From NCBI GenBank assembly GCA_947459855.1, contig CANHFL010000104.1:1-5392 (forward strand): a DNA stretch of 5,392 bases, written 5' to 3'. This DNA comes from Planctomycetaceae bacterium. Its GTDB lineage: Bacteria > Planctomycetota > Phycisphaerae > Phycisphaerales > SM1A02. Position numbers and translations under genes: made by a program. The notes under the pieces were generated by a model that saw only the letters and a list, made by a program, of their open reading frames with translations, ran no database searches and was not told the DNA's origin. Shown here one piece after another: positions 1 through 5,392 of the stretch. How positions within the stretch are numbered: the stretch's first letter is position 1; every line of letters starts with the position of its first letter.

Positions 1-346
1 GATCAGGCAGGTCGTCGCCGACGAAGGCCGCTTCCTCGGGCAAGGCCCCCACCGCGGCCAGCGCCGCGCGCAGGTCCGCCAACTTGTCATGGCTGCCCGA
101 CCACAGGTGCCGGACCCCGAGCTCCTCGAGGCGGTGCCGAACGGCCAGGCCGGCCCGGCCGGTGATCACCACCACCTCGCCCCCCAGGCGACGCCAAAGC
201 GCGATCCCAAGCCCGTCACGGGCATGGAACCGCTTCGTCTCGTGGCCAAGATCGTCGAGCCAGACGCTTCCGTCGGTCAGCACGCCATCAACGTCCAGGC
301 ACAGCACGCGGATGCGCGCCGCGCCAGCGGACGCCGCCGCGGTCAC
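1..346 (-). CDS. kdsC: KdsC-type 3-deoxy-D-manno-octulosonate 8-phosphate phosphatase (HAD family), C-terminus cut by window edge
   Basis: Reading the minus strand from the GTG at 344-346 gives 115 residues that stay open to the left edge, so the C-terminal third of a family usually about 170-180 residues long is missing. HAD motifs are in order: motif I DVDGVLTDG with nucleophile D18 and acid/base D20, the KdsC-typical FHARDGLGI at 40-48, motif II ITGR at 61-64 (T62), motif III lysine K88 in SHDK, and motif IV GDDLPD at 110-115 (D111, D112). The short loop after motif I, with no large cap domain, fits KdsC, a cytoplasmic tetramer that removes phosphate from Kdo-8-P to give Kdo for the LPS core. 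The GTG overlaps the TGA of rpsT (GTGA). No good Shine-Dalgarno is seen, so coupling to rpsT translation is likely. A related YrbI-like sugar phosphatase (for example acting on a nonulosonate phosphate) cannot be excluded. Confidence 0.88.
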   Translation of the reverse strand, partial: MTAAASAGAARIRVLCLDVDGVLTDGSVWLDDLGHETKRFHARDGLGIALWRRLGGEVVVITGRAGLAVRHRLEELGVRHLWSGSHDKLADLRAALAAVGALPEEAAFVGDDLPD

Positions 347-618
347 TTCGCGGAGCCCGTCAGCGCCTTCAGGCGCTTGTGCAGGCGGCCCTTCTTGCGC
401 GAGGCGGTGTTCTTGTGCAGCGTCGAGGTGCTGGAAACCTTGTCCAGGATCGCGCAGACCTTGCGGAACTCGGTCTCCGCCACCTTCGAGTCCTTGTCCG
501 TGACGGCCTTCAGGAAGGACTTGATCTGGTCCTTGACCTGTCGCTTGCGCCAGTTGTTGATGGCGTTGCGATTCTCGTTCTGACGGACGCGCTTCTTGGC
601 AGACTCGGTATTCGGCAC
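343..618 (-). CDS. rpsT: 30S ribosomal protein S20 (bS20)
   Basis: The frame gives a 91-residue, strongly basic protein, close to the usual 85-95 residues of S20. It begins (M/V)PNTESAKKRVRQNENRN and ends RKKGRLHKRLKAL, both typical of bS20: an N-terminal Ala/Ser-Lys-Lys-Arg helix that binds 16S rRNA and a C-terminal helix with the SRKKGRLHKR signature. S20 is a primary binder of the small subunit. The start is the GTG at 616-618: an AAGGA Shine-Dalgarno (627-631 on the plus strand, read in reverse) lies 8 bases upstream, the codon is followed by the conserved PN..SAKKR, and no in-frame ATG is nearby. The same frame stays open to 2139 but that part is antisense to the ATPase gene. A promoter is visible at 665-693. 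The gene shares GTGA with kdsC downstream. S20 genes in other bacteria also often use rare start codons. Confidence 0.96.
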   Translation of the reverse strand: MPNTESAKKRVRQNENRNAINNWRKRQVKDQIKSFLKAVTDKDSKVAETEFRKVCAILDKVSSTSTLHKNTASRKKGRLHKRLKALTGSAK

Positions 619-626
619 GGTGTGGA

Positions 627-631
627 TCCTT
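627..631 (-). promoter_or_regulatory. Shine-Dalgarno of rpsT
   Basis: Minus-strand AAGGA, 8 bases before the GTG at 618. It fixes the non-ATG start of S20. Confidence 0.75.
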
Positions 632-664
632 GGATCGGTCGGTTTCGGATGCGGAGGATCGCGC

Positions 665-693
665 AGTATGCCACGGACGGCCGATTGCCGCAA
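665..693 (-). promoter_or_regulatory. Putative sigma-70-type promoter of rpsT-kdsC
   Basis: On the minus strand TTGCGG (688-693) is followed after exactly 17 bases by CATACT (665-670). The -10 element matches the consensus at 4 of 6 positions and is preceded by TGG, giving an extended -10 (TGn). The -35 element matches at only 3 of 6. Transcription would start near 658, leaving a leader of about 40 bases with the AAGGA site. The assignment rests on pattern and position only. Confidence 0.55.
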
Positions 694-762
694 CCCACGG
701 CCCGGCTGCCAATAAGGTGAACGGACCCCGCGCCGCAGCCCCTCCATGCCCCCCTCCCGGCC

Positions 763-2430
<1,668 letters not shown>

Positions 2431-2435
2431 ATCCC

Positions 2436-2475
2436 GGCCCGTCGGCCACCCCCCGCAACCGCGGGCTTCCGGGCC
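2436..2475 (+). terminator. Possible weak terminator or stem-loop after the ATPase gene
   Basis: An outer perfect pairing GGCCCG (2436-2441) with CGGGCC (2470-2475) encloses an inner stem CCCGC (2452-2456), loop AACC, GCGGG (2461-2465). It begins 6 bases after the TGA of the ATPase gene and lies before a putative new promoter, the place for a terminator. There is no T-tract, so intrinsic termination is doubtful. In DNA this G+C-rich such pairings also arise by chance. Confidence 0.25.
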
Positions 2476-2488
2476 GCGTACCCATCAC

Positions 2489-2517
2489 TTGACGCGCGGG
2501 TCCGGTTTCCGGACACT
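2489..2517 (+). promoter_or_regulatory. Putative promoter of the membrane protein / acyltransferase / receiver unit
   Basis: TTGACG (2489-2494, 5 of 6 matches to the -35 consensus) is followed after 17 bases by GACACT (2512-2517, 3 of 6 to the -10 consensus). An alternative -10, CACTAT at 2514-2519, would need a 19-base spacer. It lies about 60 bases after the ATPase stop and gives a leader of about 55 bases before the ATG at 2578. The -35 element is strong for this G+C level; the -10 element is weak. Confidence 0.45.
2500..2514. repeat. Perfect 6-bp inverted repeat in the promoter spacer (operator candidate)
   Basis: GTCCGG (2500-2505), TTT, CCGGAC (2509-2514) is a perfect dyad that fills most of the spacer between the putative -35 and -10 elements and touches the latter. 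This position would suit a repressor site. It could also be a short RNA hairpin at the end of read-through transcript from the ATPase gene. No known operator is recognised. Confidence 0.4.
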
Positions 2518-2529
2518 ATGCGTTCCCCC

Positions 2530-2551
2530 GCGCCGGGCTTGTGCCCGGCGC
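2530..2551 (+). repeat. Perfect 9-bp hairpin with TTGT loop in the leader of the membrane protein gene
   Basis: GCGCCGGGC (2530-2538), loop TTGT (2539-2542) and GCCCGGCGC (2543-2551) pair without mismatch; all nine pairs are G-C. It ends 26 bases before the ATG at 2578 and 9 bases before the likely Shine-Dalgarno, so in the transcript it would be a very stable 5' leader hairpin. No T-tract follows, so it does not look like a terminator. It might be an mRNA-stabilising element or one copy of a dispersed palindromic repeat. Confidence 0.6.
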
Positions 2552-2560
2552 CACGAGTTC

Positions 2561-2566
2561 GTGAGG
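2561..2566 (+). promoter_or_regulatory. Likely Shine-Dalgarno deciding the start at 2578
   Basis: GTGAGG ends 11 bases before the ATG at 2578. Its presence, the hairpin just upstream and the N-terminal membrane segment right after it favour this start over the in-frame ATG at 2518, which lies on top of the putative -10 element. Confidence 0.4.
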
Positions 2567-2577
2567 TTCACCAAGAC

Positions 2578-3915
2578 ATGAATCAGCGCACGACCGGCCT
2601 CGTCGTTGGCCTCGTCTCCTTCGTCATCCTGACCGTCGCGCTCACCGCGACGACCATCTACTTCTTCGTCGGGATGCAGAAGGAGGCCGAGAAGGCGAAG
2701 AACGCCAGCGACGCCCAGCGCCTGGCGCAGGAAAAGGACCGCAAGACCGAGGAGGCCTACGGCCAGCTCATGGGCTTCGTCCTGGGTGACCCGAACGCCC
2801 GCCCCGACGGCGTCGACCGCATCAAGGAAGCCCTCGGCTCCACCGCCTCGGCCAACGTCAAGGCCGAGCTTGCCGACCTGCGCGCCAAGGTCGACCAGCT
2901 GAGCGCCGACAAGGCCGGGATGGAGAAGCTGGTGGCTGACGCGCAGGCGGAGGCCAAGCAGGCCCGCGAGCAGGCCAAGCAGGCCTCCACCAGCGCGCAA
3001 GCCGCCTCGAAGGGCGTGGGCGACACGCTGAACGAGTACAAGTCGAGGACCGACGAGTACGGCACCAAGGTCGAGACCACCGTCACCGAGGTCCGCCAGG
3101 CGCAGGCCGATGCCGATGCCCGCGTGCGTACCGCCGAGGAGAAGCACCAGCGCGAGATCGACGATGCCTCGAGCCGCAACGCCGAGCTCTCGACCCGAAT
3201 CGCCGAGCTGGAGAAGAACGCCGACCAGTACCGCATGAAGCCCGCCAACGCCGCCGCGCTGGCCGACGGCCGCGTGATCGATGTCGGTGGCGCCGAGGGC
3301 GAGATCTACCTCTCGATCGGCTCCAAGCAGCGCGTCCAGCCGGGCATGACCTTCGAGGTCTACGACTCGCCGAACGCCATCAAGTTCGACCCGGCCACGA
3401 ACGACCTGGCCCCCGGCAAGGCCCGCGTGGTCATCCTGAAGACCAGCGAGAACACGTCCACGGCGAAGATCGTCCCGGACAGCGCGTCCGGTTCGCGCTC
3501 CGCCTCCGGCAAGCGCGTCCAGAAGCCGATCGTCCGCGATGACGTGATCGCGAACGCGATGTACAGCCCGGACTACCGCTACAAGTTCATGGTCCACGGA
3601 AAGTTCGACTTCGACGGCGACGGCGTGGCCACCGCCGCCGAGGCGGACTACATCCGCGGCCGCATCAAGGCATGGGGCGGCGAGGTCGTCGAGGGCGAGA
3701 AGCTCCGCGGCGACGTCGACTTCATCGTCATGGGCAAGCAGCCCCCGCAGCCGCCCGAGCCGCCGGCGGACGCCGACACCGACACCTACACCGCCTACCG
3801 CGAGTCGCGCAAGGCGTACGACGCCTACCGCGCGCTGTTCGACGAGGCGAAGACCGCCCGTGTCCCGGTCCTGAACTGGAACCGGATGCAGGTCCTCACC
3901 AACGAGGGACGCTGA
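2578..3915 (+). CDS. Single-pass membrane-anchored coiled-coil protein with beta-rich and BRCT-like C-terminal region; function unknown
   Basis: I do not recognise this 445-residue protein as a named family. Seen directly: a short N-terminus, a hydrophobic segment at 7-31, then a charged Ala/Lys/Glu/Gln-rich region with coiled-coil character (about 34-60 and 90-220). Residues 231-299 read like a small beta-barrel: DGRVIDVG, IYLSIGSKQRVQPGMTFEVYD, then KARVVILKTSENTSTAKIV, similar in pattern to the FlgT C-terminal type domain. Residues 334-388 (YKFMVHGKFDF ... GGEV ... DVDFIVMG) have a BRCT-like pattern, with an EF-hand-like loop DFDGDGVATAAE at 344-355. A proline-rich linker (388-397) and a charged tail end the protein. 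Inference: the membrane segment is an uncleaved anchor; the side on which the rest lies is unclear because charges flank both ends. An in-frame ATG at 2518 would add 20 residues but overlaps the promoter and leader hairpin. The acyltransferase gene follows after 17 bases, suggesting cotranscription. Real gene: sure; function: unknown. Confidence 0.85.
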   Translation: MNQRTTGLVVGLVSFVILTVALTATTIYFFVGMQKEAEKAKNASDAQRLAQEKDRKTEEAYGQLMGFVLGDPNARPDGVDRIKEALGSTASANVKAELADLRAKVDQLSADKAGMEKLVADAQAEAKQAREQAKQASTSAQAASKGVGDTLNEYKSRTDEYGTKVETTVTEVRQAQADADARVRTAEEKHQREIDDASSRNAELSTRIAELEKNADQYRMKPANAAALADGRVIDVGGAEGEIYLSIGSKQRVQPGMTFEVYDSPNAIKFDPATNDLAPGKARVVILKTSENTSTAKIVPDSASGSRSASGKRVQKPIVRDDVIANAMYSPDYRYKFMVHGKFDFDGDGVATAAEADYIRGRIKAWGGEVVEGEKLRGDVDFIVMGKQPPQPPEPPADADTDTYTAYRESRKAYDAYRALFDEAKTARVPVLNWNRMQVLTNEGR

Positions 3916-3920
3916 GTCCC
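3906..3920 (+). repeat. Short stem-loop around the stop codon of the membrane protein gene
   Basis: GGGAC (3906-3910), loop GCTGA (3911-3915) containing the TGA stop, GTCCC (3916-3920). The 5-bp stem is perfect but short, with no T-tract. It lies in the 17-base gap before the acyltransferase start and might modulate translation re-initiation, or be chance. Confidence 0.3.
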
Positions 3921-3932
3921 GGCTCCGCCGCC

Positions 3933-4988
3933 ATGGCGAAGCGCAAGCCAGGCCCCCTGCGGACCGCCGTCCACCTCGGCCAGTACGCGGGGGCGCGTGC
4001 TTTTTCATGGCTGTTCGGCGCGTTCCCGCCCGAGCAGAACCTGCGCACCGCCGGCATGGTCGCCGATTGCTGGGCCGCGATGAACGCGCGGCGCGTCGAC
4101 CGCGCCGTGCAGAACATCCGCCGTGCCCTGCCCGACCTGCCCGAGGCCGAGGCCCGGCGCATCGCCGCCGAGAGCGTGCGATACATGTTCCGCACCTACA
4201 TGGTCGACGCGTTCCAGCTGCCGCGGCTGCTGACCGCCGAGACATGGCAGCGGTACGTCGACATGTCGGGCGCCAAGGCGGCCACGTCGATCTTCCTGAC
4301 CGGGCGCCCCGCGATCTTCATCGCGCCGCATGCCGGCAACTGGGAGATGCTCGGCCAGATCCCGGCCACGCTCGGCTTCAAGGTCAGTGCGCTGGCGCGG
4401 CCGCTCGACAACCCGTTCATCTGGGCATGGGCGCTGGCGCTGCGCGAGCAGCGCGGCATGCGCATCGTCACCAAGTTCGGCGCCACCGACGAGGTGACGC
4501 GCATCATCGAGGCCGGCGGCCGCATCGCGTTCATCGCCGACCAGAACGCCGGCGAGGACGGGACGTTCGTGCCGTTCTTCGGGCAGATGGCCAGCGCCTA
4601 CAAGTCGATCGGCCTGCTGGCGATGCGCTACGAGCTGCCCATCGTCGTCAGCACCGCGATCCGCGTGGGCGGCGGCTTCGACTACCGCTGCCACACCACC
4701 GACGTGATCATGCCGGTGGACTGGCGCGACTTCGACGACCCGCTCTACTACATCACCGCGCGCTACACCCGCGCGATGGAGCAGGCCGTGATGCTGGCAC
4801 CCGAGCAGTACCTCTGGATGCATCGCCGCTGGAAGAGCCGCCCGAAGTGGGAGCGCGAGGGCAAGCCGATCCCCGAGCGCATCAAGACCAAGCTCCGCAC
4901 CCTGCCCTGGATGGACGACGCGCAGATGGCACGGCTCGAGGCCGACGCCGAGCGCCGCGGCCGCGAGCTGGCGGGAGCGCGCGCATGA
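3933..4988 (+). CDS. LpxL/HtrB-family lysophospholipid (lipid A-type) acyltransferase
   Basis: A 351-residue protein, slightly longer than the usual 290-330. The catalytic HX4(D/E) motif is HAGNWE at 133-138 (H133, E138) after a hydrophobic strand IFIAP. Further family blocks are ALARPLDNP (153-161), IADQNAGEDGTFVPFFG (201-217), substrate-binding and fold residues, and EQYLWMHRRWKSRP (291-304), the classic C-terminal WxHRRWK..P signature. The N-terminus (about 12-31) is moderately hydrophobic and may anchor the protein on the cytoplasmic face of the inner membrane. Family members transfer acyl chains from acyl-ACP to Kdo-lipid A; some relatives acylate other lipids, for example phosphatidylinositol mannosides, so the substrate is not settled. 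A KdsC gene in the window makes a lipid A role plausible. The extended C-terminus (about 320-351) is charged and helical. The start at 3933 is the first suitable ATG after the preceding gene; no strong Shine-Dalgarno is seen, suggesting coupling. The stop overlaps the next start (ATGA). Confidence 0.92.
   Translation: MAKRKPGPLRTAVHLGQYAGARAFSWLFGAFPPEQNLRTAGMVADCWAAMNARRVDRAVQNIRRALPDLPEAEARRIAAESVRYMFRTYMVDAFQLPRLLTAETWQRYVDMSGAKAATSIFLTGRPAIFIAPHAGNWEMLGQIPATLGFKVSALARPLDNPFIWAWALALREQRGMRIVTKFGATDEVTRIIEAGGRIAFIADQNAGEDGTFVPFFGQMASAYKSIGLLAMRYELPIVVSTAIRVGGGFDYRCHTTDVIMPVDWRDFDDPLYYITARYTRAMEQAVMLAPEQYLWMHRRWKSRPKWEREGKPIPERIKTKLRTLPWMDDAQMARLEADAERRGRELAGARA
4973..4977 (+). promoter_or_regulatory. 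Shine-Dalgarno of the receiver-domain gene
   Basis: GGGAG lies 7 bases before the ATG at 4985, inside the 3' end of the acyltransferase gene. It supports this start. Confidence 0.5.
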
Positions 4989-5371
4989 CCACCGACGCCG
5001 GACGGCTTGCCGGCACCCGCGTCCTGGTCGTCGACGACGACCCCGACATCCGCATGGCCATGGCCCTGGCGCTGCGTGCCGAGGGCGCCGTGGTCGAGAC
5101 CGCCGAGGACGGCTCCGTGGCGCTCCACCGCGTCGAGGCCTTCGCGCCCGAGGCGCTGGTGCTGGACCTGATGCTGCCGGGCCAGTCCGGGTTCACCGTG
5201 CTCGAGCAGTGCCGGAAGCGCCAGCCACCGCCCGTCGTGGTCATGGTGACCGCCAATCAGGGCCGTCGGCACGCTTCGTTCGCGCAGTCGATGGGCGCGC
5301 ATGCATACCTGGTCAAGCCCGTGCCCCTGGCACGACTGATCGATGCGGTGGCCACCGGGCTGGATCGCTGA
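4985..5371 (+). CDS. Stand-alone response-regulator receiver protein (CheY-like)
   Basis: A 128-residue protein made of one complete receiver domain and nothing else. Acidic pocket D17, D18, D19 follows strand RVLVV; the phosphoacceptor is D61 in LVLDLMLPGQSG (58-69); the conserved switch Thr is T89 in VMVTAN; the conserved Lys is K111 in YLVKPVPL, with Y108 near the usual aromatic switch position. All residues needed for phosphorylation by a histidine kinase are present. Without an output domain it would act by protein contact, like CheY, Spo0F or DivK, or as part of a phosphorelay. No kinase is in the window. The ATG overlaps the acyltransferase TGA (ATGA) and has its own GGGAG site, so the two are probably made together. 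The partner and process cannot be told from the sequence; only 21 bases follow its stop in the window. Confidence 0.93.
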   Translation: MTTDAGRLAGTRVLVVDDDPDIRMAMALALRAEGAVVETAEDGSVALHRVEAFAPEALVLDLMLPGQSGFTVLEQCRKRQPPPVVVMVTANQGRRHASFAQSMGAHAYLVKPVPLARLIDAVATGLDR

Positions 5372-5392
5372 CCGGACTGCCGCAGGCTTCCC

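Noticed and set aside
84..583. Plus-strand open frames opposite kdsC and rpsT
   Set aside because: They lie antisense to two well-supported conserved genes and show no motif of their own.
2518..2577. Earlier ATG for the membrane coiled-coil protein
   Set aside because: It would place the start at the putative -10 element, without a Shine-Dalgarno, and translate through the leader hairpin. The start at 2578 gives a normal membrane anchor.
2880..3250. Repetitive Ala/Lys/Glu/Gln codons as a possible DNA repeat array
   Set aside because: The repeats are imperfect and follow coiled-coil amino acid composition; no exact tandem unit or CRISPR-like spacing is present.
3672..3932. Upstream extension of the acyltransferase frame by 87 codons
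   Set aside because: The extension overlaps the membrane protein gene and reads as Arg/Gly-rich shadow sequence. The LpxL-like protein begins naturally at the ATG at 3933.
2485..4245. A 586-codon open frame on the minus strand antisense to the membrane protein gene
   Set aside because: Composition is Leu/Gly/Arg/Val/Asp-rich with no recognisable motifs. It is explained by high G+C at third codon positions of the real plus-strand genes.
4007..4984. Long upstream extension of the receiver frame
   Set aside because: It is an Arg/His/Ala-rich shadow of the acyltransferase gene. The receiver domain begins directly after the ATG at 4985.

Overview
The window is about two-thirds G+C and almost fully coding. 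It holds six protein genes in two divergent groups and no sign of a mobile element, tRNA, rRNA or CRISPR array. The gene content points to a Gram-negative (diderm) bacterium: a Kdo-8-phosphate phosphatase of the KdsC type and a lipid A-type acyltransferase of the LpxL/HtrB family imply an outer membrane with LPS-like lipids, and a GspE/PulE/PilB ATPase implies type II secretion or type IV pili. Base composition, the S20 sequence and the mix of genes remind me of Planctomycetota (Phycisphaerae-like), but this is an impression and no sequence search was possible.

Minus strand, 1-693: a promoter at 665-693 drives rpsT (30S ribosomal protein S20, GTG start at 618). Its stop overlaps the GTG start of kdsC at 346, which runs off the left edge of the window. 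This looks like a two-gene, translationally coupled unit.

Plus strand, 763-5371: (1) a full-length GspE/PulE/PilB-type assembly ATPase (763-2430); (2) a 147-bp gap holding a putative terminator-like fold, a good -35 element, a dyad in the promoter spacer and a perfect 9-bp hairpin in the leader; (3) a single-pass membrane protein with a long coiled coil and a beta-rich, BRCT-like C-terminal part carrying an EF-hand-like loop (2578-3915); (4) after 17 bp, a lipid A-type acyltransferase (3933-4988); (5) overlapping it by ATGA, a stand-alone response-regulator receiver protein (4985-5371). Genes 3 to 5 look like one transcription unit.

The genes share an envelope theme (Kdo synthesis, lipid acylation, secretion or pilus ATPase, membrane-anchored protein). 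I see no previously undescribed multi-gene system that the sequence itself proves. The least understood item is the 445-residue membrane coiled-coil protein and the structured leader in front of it.
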